Assembly: GCF_947496515.1 (NCBI RefSeq)
Contig: NZ_CANMDB010000002.1
Location: 620,001-684,000, forward strand
Source of the DNA: an uncultured Roseobacter sp.
GTDB taxonomy: Bacteria; Pseudomonadota; Alphaproteobacteria; Rhodobacterales; Rhodobacteraceae
Direction of reading: 5' to 3'
Length of the DNA: 64,000 nt
Made by a program: the position numbers and the translations under genes. The notes beneath the pieces were generated by a model. The model had not been told where the DNA came from and ran no database searches. It saw nothing but the letters and a program-made list of their open reading frames with translations. Position 1 is the stretch's first letter. Every line of letters starts with the position of its first letter. Of this stretch, positions 9,052 through 17,189 are shown in pieces.

Positions 9052-9143
9052 CGCGCCGACCTGCTCTTTCATCTTGCCAAATAAACTCATTCCGCAGCGG
9101 TGCCCCCATTGACCCCGCCCGCATTTGCACGCACACCCGCACC

Positions 9144-9526
9144 GCGCGGAAGGTCGGATGACCGCTGCGCCGGGGCGACCCGGCGGGGAGGAAAGTCCGG
9201 ACTCCGGAAATCAACGGTGCCGGGTAACGCCCGGGCGAGGTAACTCGACGGAAAGCGCCACAGAAATGAAACCACCGCGCCCCGGCGCGGCAAGGGTGAA
9301 ACGGTGGGGTAAGAGCCCACCGCGCCGGTGGCAACACCGGCGGCATGGCAAGCCCCACCGGGAGCAATGCCAAATAGGGACCGCGCGTCGCAAGACAGGG
9401 CCGTTTTCGCCCGAGCAGGTCCGGGTTGGCAGCTAGAGCCCCCCTGGCAACAGCGGGGCAAGAGGAATGGTCATCGAACCGGCAGCAGTGCCGGGGAACA
9501 GAATCCGGCTTACAGACCTTCCGCGC
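9144..9526 (+). ncRNA. rnpB: RNase P RNA, alphaproteobacterial type A
   Basis: Recognised by the universally conserved blocks GAGGAAAGTCCGGACTCC at the 5' side, then the ACTCGACGGAAAGCGCCACA region, and ACAGAATCCGGCTTACAGAC at the 3' side. P1 closes perfectly: GCGCGGAAGGTC at 9144-9155 pairs with GACCTTCCGCGC at 9515-9526, which sets the ends. The 383-nt length is normal. It is the ribozyme that matures tRNA 5' ends. Lies directly upstream of rpmG. Confidence 0.95.
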
Positions 9527-9644
9527 ACGCCACTCCCAGATGATGGCATTTCCAGTTGACAGTGCCCGCGATCCCGTTAAAAGCCGGGCTTCAGGATTAT
9601 TTCGGCCTCCGCTCCGCGCGCAGGCACCGCAGGAGACATGACCC

Positions 9645-9812
9645 ATGGCCAAGCCAACCACCATCAAGATCCGCCTGAACTCCTCCGCGGGAACAGGCCA
9701 TTTCTACGTCACCAAGAAAAACGCCCGTACCATGACCGAAAAGATGGTCGTGCGGAAATATGACCCCGTCGCGCGCAAGCACGTTGAATATAAAGAAGGC
9801 AAGATCAAGTAG
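9645..9812 (+). CDS. rpmG: 50S ribosomal protein L33
   Basis: 55 residues, [20 protein letters not shown] through VEYKEGKIK. It matches the proteobacterial L33 that lacks the zinc-binding cysteines, so it is the C-minus form. AGGAGAC lies just upstream of the ATG. A basic, short ribosomal protein of the large subunit near the E site. Located about 120 bp after rnpB and followed by a terminator-like hairpin. Confidence 0.95.
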   Translation: MAKPTTIKIRLNSSAGTGHFYVTKKNARTMTEKMVVRKYDPVARKHVEYKEGKIK

Positions 9813-9839
9813 GATCTGGCCTCACGATCGGGCATACCG

Positions 9840-9865
9840 GGCCTCGCACTCTGCGCGGCCTTTTT
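9840..9865 (+). terminator. Rho-independent terminator after rpmG
   Basis: GGCC at 9840-9843 and GCA inside it pair with TGC and GGCC at 9857-9860, followed by TTTTT. Orientation fits the end of the rpmG transcript; it lies just before the next GTG start. Confidence 0.6.
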
Positions 9866-9883
9866 CATCTCTGAGGGAACGCC

Positions 9884-10411
9884 GTGCAGCGGGTGATGAT
9901 CCTTGGCGGCCCGGGCTCGGGCAAAAGCACGCTGGCGCGGCGGATGGGCGTGCGCACGGGGCTGCCCGTGCACCACATGGATCATATCCACTGGCTGCCG
10001 GGCTGGGCGGAGCGTCCAAAACCCGAAAAGATCGCGATGGCACAGCGCATCGAACGCAGCCCTGCGTGGATATTCGAGGGCGGCCTGTCGGCGACCTATG
10101 ACCACCGCGCCAGCCGCGCCGATACGCTGGTCTGGCTCGACTTGCCCGTGGGCCTGCGCATGTGGCGCGTGACGTGGCGGCTGATGCGCAATTACGGTCA
10201 GCGCAGACCCGATATGGCAGAGGGCTGCCTCGAGACGGTCCACCGCGAGACTTTACCCTTCTACGTCTATATCTGGAGGACGCGTCGCACCCACAGGTCC
10301 CGGATCCAGCGCCTGATCGACGCGCATCCGCGGCTCTCGGTGCATCAACTGACATCGCGCGGTGCAGTGGCGCGGTTCATCGCAGGGCTCGGTACCGCTC
10401 CCGTCGGCTGA
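9884..10411 (+). CDS. P-loop NTPase of the FlaR/topology-modulation (adenylate kinase-like) family
   Basis: 175 residues from GTG. Walker A GGPGSGKST lies at residues 8-16, then PVHHMDHIHWLPGW, an acceptor-side motif typical of the FlaR/DNA topology modulation family. LVWLDLPVGLRMWRVTWR corresponds to the Walker B strand and the helix after it. These are small nucleotide-kinase-like enzymes with no established substrate. The only open start near the frame's beginning is the GTG, close behind the rpmG terminator. Convergent with the Bax-inhibitor-1 gene. Confidence 0.75.
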   Translation: MQRVMILGGPGSGKSTLARRMGVRTGLPVHHMDHIHWLPGWAERPKPEKIAMAQRIERSPAWIFEGGLSATYDHRASRADTLVWLDLPVGLRMWRVTWRLMRNYGQRRPDMAEGCLETVHRETLPFYVYIWRTRRTHRSRIQRLIDAHPRLSVHQLTSRGAVARFIAGLGTAPVG

Positions 10412-10415
10412 AACG

Positions 10416-10446
10416 AAAAAGGCCGGCCCCTCTCAGGACCGGCCCC
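10416..10446 (-). terminator. Rho-independent terminator for the Bax-inhibitor-1 gene
   Basis: On the minus strand GGCCGG and CCGGCC pair around a 12-base loop and are followed by TTTTT. It lies 20 bp past the stop of the minus-strand gene and 5 bp past the convergent P-loop gene. Confidence 0.75.
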
Positions 10447-10466
10447 AAACCGTCGATGTAAAAGCG

Positions 10467-11204
10467 TTATTCGCGATTGCCGAAGAGCGACAGCAGCATC
10501 ATGAACATGTTGATGAAGTTCAGATAGAGGCTCAGCGCGCCCATGATACCGGACTTCTGCAACCACTCCTGATCGCCATGGTGGGCGTGTGCCAGGTATG
10601 TGTTCTTGATGTTCTGCGTGTCATAAGCGGTCAGACCGGCAAAGATCAGAACACCGATGGCCGAAATCGCGAACATGATCGCGGGCGACCCCAGGAAGAT
10701 GTTGACAATCGACGCAACGACGAGGCCGATCACGCCCATGATCAGGAAGCTACCCCAGCCGGAGATGTCTTTCTTGGTGGTGTATCCCCACAGCGACAGG
10801 CCCGCGAAGGCGATCGATGTGATCAGAAAGATCTGGGCAATCGACATGCCCGTGAAGGCCACGAAGATCCACGATATCGACAGACCCATCACCGCCGCAA
10901 AGGCGTAGAAGAACGTCTGCGCCGCGGCCGCGGAGAATTTGTTGATCATGGCACTGAAGCCAAAGACCATCGCCAGCGGCGCGAACATCACGATCCAGCC
11001 CAGGATATTCGGCTGCAGCGTTACCGGATCACGGAAAATCGCCATCAGTTCCGGCGCTGTGCCCACGGCCCAGGCCACGGCAAAAGTGATCAGCATGCCT
11101 ATGGACATTGTGCCATAGACTTTATTCATATGGGTACGCAGCCCCTCATCAATCTGGGCGGCGCGGGATCCGGCTGTGGACCGGATTGTATTCACGTCAG
11201 CCAT
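10467..11204 (-). CDS. Bax inhibitor-1/YccA family membrane protein
   Basis: 245 residues with about seven transmembrane segments from residue 30 on. The N-terminus is cytosolic and polar (MADVNTIRSTAGSRAAQIDE). The C-terminal signature is GLTAYDTQNIKNTYLAHA followed by GALSLYLNFINMFMMLLSLF, where the aspartates of the BI-1 di-aspartyl calcium/pH sensor lie. Members are calcium-leak channels or protease modulators (YccA with FtsH). Monocistronic, with a clear terminator downstream and a promoter region of about 170 bp upstream. Confidence 0.9.
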   Translation of the reverse strand: MADVNTIRSTAGSRAAQIDEGLRTHMNKVYGTMSIGMLITFAVAWAVGTAPELMAIFRDPVTLQPNILGWIVMFAPLAMVFGFSAMINKFSAAAAQTFFYAFAAVMGLSISWIFVAFTGMSIAQIFLITSIAFAGLSLWGYTTKKDISGWGSFLIMGVIGLVVASIVNIFLGSPAIMFAISAIGVLIFAGLTAYDTQNIKNTYLAHAHHGDQEWLQKSGIMGALSLYLNFINMFMMLLSLFGNRE

Positions 11205-11374
11205 TAAAGACCTCCACTCGGCTATTATGCGCGTCAGACGTCCTGCGCGCTCTCTGCGCTGAATATCGGCAGCGCAGAGGGTCTTTTCAAGGTCTTTTGG
11301 TCAGCAATGGCCGTCAGAGACGCGATTTCGGCGCATAAATTTGCAGCGAGGACAAAAGCGGCAGCCCCCGGCCT

Positions 11375-11590
11375 TCAACGCCGAACCCATGTGTCCGGCA
11401 CATCCCACGCGGGCCGCCGCGCTTCGGCCTGGGCTGCTTCACTGCAAATGCCGATATCCTCCAGCGCGCGGGCATCCAGTCTGGCGAGCGTCTGCCGCGA
11501 CCGATAAAGGGTCAGATACGTGCGAAAACCGGTGCGAGAGCGGTGCAGGCGCCGCGAAAGCTGTGCGCCCAGAAACTCGGTGAGAACCAT
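11375..11590 (-). CDS. DUF1127 (YjiS-like) small protein
   Basis: 71 residues. The core RTYLTLYRSRQTLARLDARALEDIGI matches the DUF1127 arginine-rich helical motif ending in LxDIGI. Such proteins are small, basic and often regulated by stress or phosphate/carbon status; several bind RNA or affect RNA turnover in other Alphaproteobacteria. Divergent from the LysR gene across about 118 bp, so the regulator may control it. The ATG is preceded by GGAG within 10 bases. Confidence 0.85.
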   Translation of the reverse strand: MVLTEFLGAQLSRRLHRSRTGFRTYLTLYRSRQTLARLDARALEDIGICSEAAQAEARRPAWDVPDTWVRR

Positions 11591-11708
11591 GGCTCAATCT
11601 CCTTCGTGATATTTGAGTGATCTTTCATCAACGTACTTGATCTATATGCTCAAGCCTGTCTTATATTGAAAACGAATGTTTTTGATCTGATCCATCAGGA
11701 GGTGTGAT

Positions 11709-12584
11709 ATGCGAAATCTGGACATCACCGTGCTGCGCTCTTTTGTCGCCGTGGCAGACAGCGGCGGCGTCACCCGGGCGGCGGGTTTTCTGCATCTGAC
11801 GCAATCTGCCGTCTCCATGCAGCTTAAGCGGCTGGAAGAGTTGCTGGATGTCGACCTGCTCGACCGCACCGGGCGCACCATCGCGCTGACCGCGGCGGGA
11901 GAGCAGCTGCTGGTCTACGCCCGCCGGATGGTGGCGCTGAACGATGAGGTGGTGGGCCGGCTGACCGACCGACCTTTCGAGGGAGAGATCGTGCTGGGCG
12001 TGCCCCATGACATCGTCTACCCGGCCATCCCGCAGGTGCTGAAACAGTTCAATGCCGCCTTTCCGGGGGTGCGCGTACGCCTTGTGTCCTCCTACACCCG
12101 CGCGCTGAAGGAGATGTTTGCCCGCGGCGACTGTGATCTGATCCTGACGACCGAGAAAGCGGTGGACCCGGGCGGCGACACGCTGAGCCGCAAGCCGCTG
12201 CTGTGGGTCGGGGCGCCCGGCGGCGCGGCCTGGCGGCAGCGGCCCCTGCGGCTGGCCTTTGGCAGCAGCTGCACCTTTCGCCCGCATGTGGTCGAGGCGC
12301 TGGATGAGGCGGGTATCCCCTGGGACATTATCGTTGAAACCGAAAGCGACCGGACCATCGAGGCCACGGTCAGCGCCGATCTCGCCGTGCACACCATGAT
12401 TGAGGGAACCGAGCCGCCGCATCTGGAGCGGATCGAGCATGCAGGCGCGCTGCCACCGCTCTCGCATCAGCTCATCAACCTTTACGGCGCGCGGGTGACC
12501 CAGAACGACGTGCATGAAACGCTGGCGCGTTTTTTGTGCCGCGCCTTTTCCGGCGAAGAGGCGCGCCCGCTCAAGATTGCCTGA
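11709..12584 (+). CDS. LysR-family transcriptional regulator
   Basis: 291 residues. The N-terminal winged helix-turn-helix spans about residues 1-65 (LDITVLRSFVAVADSGGVTR, then LTQSAVSMQLKRLEELL), followed by a periplasmic-binding-like effector domain from about 90 on. Starts with MRNLDITVL, with AGGAGG just upstream of the ATG. The divergent DUF1127 gene is the nearest candidate target. The effector cannot be predicted; the domain lacks any signature I recognise. Confidence 0.88.
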   Translation: MRNLDITVLRSFVAVADSGGVTRAAGFLHLTQSAVSMQLKRLEELLDVDLLDRTGRTIALTAAGEQLLVYARRMVALNDEVVGRLTDRPFEGEIVLGVPHDIVYPAIPQVLKQFNAAFPGVRVRLVSSYTRALKEMFARGDCDLILTTEKAVDPGGDTLSRKPLLWVGAPGGAAWRQRPLRLAFGSSCTFRPHVVEALDEAGIPWDIIVETESDRTIEATVSADLAVHTMIEGTEPPHLERIEHAGALPPLSHQLINLYGARVTQNDVHETLARFLCRAFSGEEARPLKIA

Positions 12585-13078
12585 TGTCGCCTCCGGCTGC
12601 GGGCAGGAGGGCGCTCATTGGACACCCTCACCGCCCACCGGCGGCTATCCGCCGGTTTCGGTCCCGATCGGCGGATTTCACCTCACGCCGGACACACCGG
12701 ACGGATCTGCACCTTTTTTGTGGTGATCGTAGCCGGTCGGCGCATGTCATAGGACATAAATCGGGCGCGGGAGCCGCGAGAATCAACTGTAGATTGAGGA
12801 AACCAGCCAAAATTTGACCAAATACAAAAAATTTTAACTGAATGGTGATCTCTGAAACAATGTATCAAAAGCACCTGATTTTACAGGGAAAGACGAATGC
12901 TGCCGTGCTTTCCGGCACGTCGGTCGTCAGCCTGTTGGTGTTATAATGATTGATCGGGTCCCGTTTTTCACTATTGTTCGGCGGCAAGACGGCGCCGTGC
13001 AAATCGCGGCTAGGTTGTATCGCAAACAATCCGACCGCGAGGTCGCCAGCTCTTGATATAGGTACGAGGTAAAAGCAG
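12585..13078 (+). other. 494-bp intergenic region
   Basis: No gene supported. The first 100 bases hold a hairpin, CCACCGGCGG paired with CCGCCGGT, that could end the LysR transcript. From about 12780 the base composition turns AT-rich (TTTGACCAAATACAAAAAAT and surroundings), unlike the flanking genes; this is the likely promoter region of the downstream helix-turn-helix regulator. No RNA motif recognised. Confidence 0.5.
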
Positions 13079-13450
13079 ATGGTCCATGTCGTCGATGTTC
13101 ACGTAGGCAAGCGGATCCGGCAGCGGCGCTGGCTGGTTGGTATGACACAGCAGAAACTGGCCGAATGCGTCGGGATCAAGTTCCAGCAGATCCAGAAGTA
13201 TGAGACCGGTGCAAACCGCGTCAGCGCGTCCCGGCTCTGGGACATTGCCGATGCGCTGGAGGTTGATGTGGCGTTCTTCTTCGAAGGGCTCAAGACGGAA
13301 CCGTCGGCAGAGCCTGCGCAGGACGCCGTTCCAGCGGATATGCTGGGCGACAAGGAAGCGATGGATCTGGTCCGCTCCTATTACGCGATCCCGGAAAATC
13401 AGCGCCGTCGGCTTTTTGAGCTGGCGCGGGTGCTCAGCGACGTCGCCTGA
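13079..13450 (+). CDS. XRE-family helix-turn-helix regulator
   Basis: 123 residues. The helix-turn-helix spans residues 10-65: GKRIRQRRWLVGMTQQKLAE, then GIKFQQIQKYETGANRVSAS. This is the pattern of a widespread alphaproteobacterial group (PraR/NrfR-like) with a short C-terminal helical tail (EAMDLVRSYYAIPENQRRRL) that probably mediates dimerisation. GAGGT precedes the ATG. A long AT-rich leader suggests it is itself regulated. Targets unknown; quorum or nitrogen control has been reported for relatives. Confidence 0.85.
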   Translation: MVHVVDVHVGKRIRQRRWLVGMTQQKLAECVGIKFQQIQKYETGANRVSASRLWDIADALEVDVAFFFEGLKTEPSAEPAQDAVPADMLGDKEAMDLVRSYYAIPENQRRRLFELARVLSDVA

Positions 13451-13520
13451 GGTCACTTTTCGTCGCATCGTGAGTGGCAGTGCTCTTGCATCCGCTTGAG
13501 ACGACTGCCACCACACGGTC

Positions 13521-14333
13521 ATGACTCCACGTACTGATCCAACCGGTTGCGCTGCCATTCATCAGGTCGCGCAACAGCTGGCCGATGCGGCCCGCGCCGC
13601 CATCCTGCCCTATTTCCGGCAGGCGGGGCTGGCGGCGGAGAACAAGCACAAAGACGGATTCGATCCGGTCACCGAGGCTGACCGCGCGGCGGAGCGTGCC
13701 ATGCGGGCGATCCTGACCGAGCAGCGCCCGGATGACGCCATCCTGGGCGAGGAATACGGGGCCCGGGCGGGCAGCAGCGGGCTGACCTGGGTGCTCGATC
13801 CCATCGATGGCACGCGCGCTTTCATCAGCGGAACACCCACCTGGGGTGTGCTGATCGCGGTCTCCGATGACGATGGGCCGTTCTACGGGATGATCGACCA
13901 GCCCTACACGGCGGAACGGTTCGTGGGGTTTGAGCGCCACGCGCGCATGACGGGGCCCTTGGGTGACCGCGATCTGGGCACGCGGAACACCGCACGGCTG
14001 GCCGATGCGGTCCTCTTCACCACCTTCCCCGGGGTTGGCACCGGGGCCGAGCGTGCGGCGTTCGAGGCTGTCTCGCAGCGTACCAAACTGACCCGCTACG
14101 GGATGGATTGCTACGCCTATGCGTTGCTCGCCTCGGGTCAGATCGATCTGGTGATCGAGGCCGGGCTGCAGGCCTACGACATTCAGGCGCCTATCGCGCT
14201 GATCCAGGCCGCCGGCGGCGTGGTAACCAATTGGGAGGGCGGCCCTGCCCATGGGGGAGGGCGCGCGCTCGCCGCCGCCAACCCGGAGATCCACGGCGCA
14301 GCGCTTGAGGTGCTGCGCGAGAGCCTGGGATGA
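13521..14333 (+). CDS. hisN: Inositol-monophosphatase-family phosphatase, probable histidinol-phosphatase
   Basis: 270 residues. The metal-binding motif WVLDPIDGTRAFISG and the earlier GFDPVTEADRAAERAM and ILGEEYGA are those of the HisN branch. DGTRAF is the usual HisN variant, where IMPase has DGTxNF. C-terminal motif DIQAPIALIQAAGGVVTNW places the last metal-ligand Asp. It should dephosphorylate L-histidinol phosphate; activity on inositol phosphate cannot be excluded. The stop overlaps the start of the 8-oxoguanine deaminase gene by 4 bases, an odd pairing for a histidine gene. Confidence 0.82.
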   Translation: MTPRTDPTGCAAIHQVAQQLADAARAAILPYFRQAGLAAENKHKDGFDPVTEADRAAERAMRAILTEQRPDDAILGEEYGARAGSSGLTWVLDPIDGTRAFISGTPTWGVLIAVSDDDGPFYGMIDQPYTAERFVGFERHARMTGPLGDRDLGTRNTARLADAVLFTTFPGVGTGAERAAFEAVSQRTKLTRYGMDCYAYALLASGQIDLVIEAGLQAYDIQAPIALIQAAGGVVTNWEGGPAHGGGRALAAANPEIHGAALEVLRESLG

Positions 14334-15679
14334 GCGCGCTGCTGCTGCGCGGGGCGGACCATCTGGTCACCATGGACGATGCAGACCGGGTGCTGCGCGA
14401 TGCGGATGTGCTGGTGGAGAACGGCCGGATCGCGGCCATCGGCGCCGATCTCGCGAGCAACGCGCCCGACCTGCCCGTGCTGGACGTTCACGGCTGCCTT
14501 GTCACCCCCGGTCTGGTCAACACGCACCACCACCTCTTTCAGTCGCTGACCCGTGCGGTACCTGCCGCACAGGACGCCTTGCTGTTTGACTGGCTGCAAA
14601 CGCTCTACCCGATCTGGGCGCGGCTGACGCCGGAGCATATCTACACCTCGGCGCAGGTCGGACTGGCGGAGCTTGCGCTGTCGGGCTGCACGCTCAGCAG
14701 CGATCACCTCTATCTCTTTCCCAACGGCGCCCGTCTGGATGACACCATCGCGGCGGCGGCGGAACTGGGCCTGCGGTTTCAGCCGACCCGCGGGGCCATG
14801 AGCATCGGGCGGTCGCAGGGCGGCCTGCCGCCCGATGATCTGGTGGAGCGGGAGGCGGATATTCTGGAAGACTGCCTGCGCGTCATCGACCGCTTTCACG
14901 ATGCCGGTGCGGGGTCCATGTGCCGGGTCGGTGTGGCGCCCTGTTCGCCTTTCTCCGTCAGCCGGGAGCTCATGCGCGACGCGGCTCTGCTGGCGCGGGA
15001 CAAGGGTGTGATGCTGCACACCCATCTGGCCGAGAACGAGGAGGATATCGCCTATTCGCTGGAAACCTTCGGCTGCCGTCCCGGCCAATACGCGCAGGAT
15101 CTGGGCTGGGTGGGGCGGGATGTCTGGCACGCCCATTGCGTCAAGCTCGATCCGGCCGAGATCGATCTTTTCGCCGCCACAGGTACCGGTGTCGCCCATT
15201 GCCCCTGCTCCAACTGCCGTCTGGGCAGCGGCATCGCGCCCGTCACCGCCATGCGTGCGGCAGGGGTGCCGGTGGGCCTAGGCGTGGATGGTTCGGCCAG
15301 CAATGACGCGGGCAATCTCGTGGCCGAGGCCCGGCAGGCGATGCTGCTGCAACGCGCCGCCCAGGGCGCCCGCGCCATGCGCCCCATGGCCGCGCTCGAG
15401 CTGGCGACCCGCGGTGGCGCGGATGTGCTGGGCAGACCCGAATGCGGGCGCATCGCGGTGGGCTGCCGTGCGGATCTGGCCGTCTGGGACGTGTCGGGCA
15501 TCGAGACCGCGGGGAGCTGGGACCCGGCGGCGCTTTTGCTTGCCGGACCCACGACCGTGCGCGACCTGATCGTGGAAGGTCGCCAGATCGTGCGGGACGG
15601 TCAGCTGACGACGCTCGACATGGGCGCGCTGATCGCCCGGCAAAACCGCATGGTGCAGGCGTTGCGCGCGGCGCTTTAG
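14330..15679 (+). CDS. 8-oxoguanine deaminase (amidohydrolase)
   Basis: 449 residues. Metal ligands of the amidohydrolase barrel are His66 and His68 (NTHHHLF), His230 (MLHTHLAENEED, with catalytic Glu235), His267/His269 (DVWHAHC) and Asp320 (GLGVDGSASND). CPCSNCRLGSGIAP is characteristic of the 8-oxoguanine deaminase branch related to TrzN/AtzB-type chlorohydrolases. It converts 8-oxoguanine to uric acid, a salvage or catabolic step. Overlaps hisN by four bases (ATGA). The guanine deaminase gene lies convergent 99 bp away, supporting a purine role. Confidence 0.8.
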   Translation: MSALLLRGADHLVTMDDADRVLRDADVLVENGRIAAIGADLASNAPDLPVLDVHGCLVTPGLVNTHHHLFQSLTRAVPAAQDALLFDWLQTLYPIWARLTPEHIYTSAQVGLAELALSGCTLSSDHLYLFPNGARLDDTIAAAAELGLRFQPTRGAMSIGRSQGGLPPDDLVEREADILEDCLRVIDRFHDAGAGSMCRVGVAPCSPFSVSRELMRDAALLARDKGVMLHTHLAENEEDIAYSLETFGCRPGQYAQDLGWVGRDVWHAHCVKLDPAEIDLFAATGTGVAHCPCSNCRLGSGIAPVTAMRAAGVPVGLGVDGSASNDAGNLVAEARQAMLLQRAAQGARAMRPMAALELATRGGADVLGRPECGRIAVGCRADLAVWDVSGIETAGSWDPAALLLAGPTTVRDLIVEGRQIVRDGQLTTLDMGALIARQNRMVQALRAAL

Positions 15680-15730
15680 TACCGGCAGTCACACGCTTTT
15701 CTACCAATCGGGCAGAGGGCGACGGCGCCG

Positions 15731-15752
15731 GAAAGGCCTTCGAAGGCCTTTC
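15731..15752. repeat. Perfect palindromic repeat, copy 1
   Basis: A 22-bp perfect palindrome whose 20-bp core is AAAGGCCTTCGAAGGCCTTT, between two convergent deaminase genes. The same core recurs at 23781-23800, and a variant lies inside the gene at 20754-20777. It lacks a T-tract, so a mobile REP-like element is likelier than a simple terminator. Confidence 0.8.
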
Positions 15753-15778
15753 GCCTCCGGCAGGTGCTGCGCAGCAGA

Positions 15779-17080
15779 TCAGCCGTCGCGCTGGCGTCGG
15801 GTCCCGGCAATCCACACATCGGCAATGGCGCGGTCATCGCCCATCATCAGCGTCGGAAAGACCGCCTCCCAGATCGTCTCCGCCTCCGCCGCTCGCTGCG
15901 CGATGGCGGGGGTGGAGGCCAGATCCAGCACCGTCAGATCCGCTTCCATGCCCGGGGCGAGCGTGCCGATACGGTCGTGCAGATGCAGGCTCCGCGCGGA
16001 GCCTGTGGTCGCCAGCCAGAGCAGTTGCGCGGGATGCAGGGGCGTGCCGCGCAGCTGGGCGATCTCATAGGCCGCGGCCATGGTCCGCAACATGGAAAAC
16101 GACGACCCGCCCCCGGTGTCCGTCGCCAGCCCCACCGGGATGCCGCGCGCCGCAACACCCGCCAGATCCATCAGACCCGATCCGATAAAGCTGTTGGAGG
16201 TCGGGCAATGGGCCAACGCCGCGCCGGTCTCGGCCAGCCGGTCGATCTCCCGCGGGGTCAGGTGGATAGAGTGGCCGTAAAGCCCGCGCGCCCCCAGCAG
16301 CCCGTGCGCCTCATAGGTGTCGAGGTAGTCGCGCGCCTGCGGAAACAGCGTCTCGACCCAGGCGACCTCCGCGCGCTGCTCGCTCAGATGGGTCTGCATC
16401 AGACAGCCTGGATGCTCCGACCAGAGCGCGCCCATGGCACTCAGCTGCGCGGGGCTCGAGGTCGGCGAAAACCGCGGTGTGATGGCGTAGCCCGCGCGCC
16501 CCCGACCATGCCAGCGCGCGATCAGCGTCTTGCTGTCGTCATAGGCCGATTGCGGCGTATCCAGCAGGCCAGCGGGCGCGTTCCGGTCCATACAGACCTT
16601 GCCCGCCACCGTCCGCATACCCCGCGCCGCCGCTGCTTCGAAAAACGCGTCCACGCTGTGGGGGTGGGTCGTCGCAAAGGAGCACATGCTGGTGGTGCCA
16701 TGATCCAGCGCCAGATCCAGATAGCGCGCGGCAATGGTGCGTGCATAGTCTGGATCCTCCAGCCGCATCTCCTCGGGAAACGTATAGGTGTTCAGCCAGT
16801 CGATGAGCTGTTTGCCCCAGCTGGCGATCATCGCGGTCTGCGGATAATGCACGTGGGCGTCGATGAAACCGGGGCAGATCAGGTTCTCCGCGTAGTCCAC
16901 GACAACCGCCTGGCGGTACCGCCTGCGCAGGTCCTCAGCCGCACCGACCTCGGCGATCCGCCCTGCCTCGATCAATACGCCGCCCGATGGGGTGATGCGC
17001 ACAGCCTCCTCCCAGGGACCCGTCAGCGGATCGCCCACAGCCTCGAATGTCTGACCGATCAGAAGGGTTTGCGCACTCAT
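15779..17080 (-). CDS. guaD: Guanine deaminase
   Basis: 433 residues. Amidohydrolase metal ligands are His76 and His78 (FIDAHVHYPQ), THLSEQ for the third His and catalytic Glu, GHSIHLTPREIDRL, and the Asp of GLATDTGGGSSFS. The motif CPTSNSFIGSGLMD is typical of guanine deaminase. It converts guanine to xanthine. Convergent with the 8-oxoguanine deaminase; divergent from mgtE across about 110 bp. Intact and full length. Confidence 0.9.
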   Translation of the reverse strand: MSAQTLLIGQTFEAVGDPLTGPWEEAVRITPSGGVLIEAGRIAEVGAAEDLRRRYRQAVVVDYAENLICPGFIDAHVHYPQTAMIASWGKQLIDWLNTYTFPEEMRLEDPDYARTIAARYLDLALDHGTTSMCSFATTHPHSVDAFFEAAAARGMRTVAGKVCMDRNAPAGLLDTPQSAYDDSKTLIARWHGRGRAGYAITPRFSPTSSPAQLSAMGALWSEHPGCLMQTHLSEQRAEVAWVETLFPQARDYLDTYEAHGLLGARGLYGHSIHLTPREIDRLAETGAALAHCPTSNSFIGSGLMDLAGVAARGIPVGLATDTGGGSSFSMLRTMAAAYEIAQLRGTPLHPAQLLWLATTGSARSLHLHDRIGTLAPGMEADLTVLDLASTPAIAQRAAEAETIWEAVFPTLMMGDDRAIADVWIAGTRRQRDG

Positions 17081-17189
17081 GCCACTTGTCTAGGCGTCCG
17101 CGCTCCGGGCCACAACGGGCAAACCGCGCAAGATTGTCACCGGAGAAGGCTGCGCCTATGGTCCGGGCAACACGAAAGAGGAGAGGCCC

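Noticed and set aside
15731-15752. Transcription terminator between the two deaminase genes
   Set aside because: No T-tract follows on either strand and the same palindrome recurs elsewhere, including inside a gene; treated as a repeat element.
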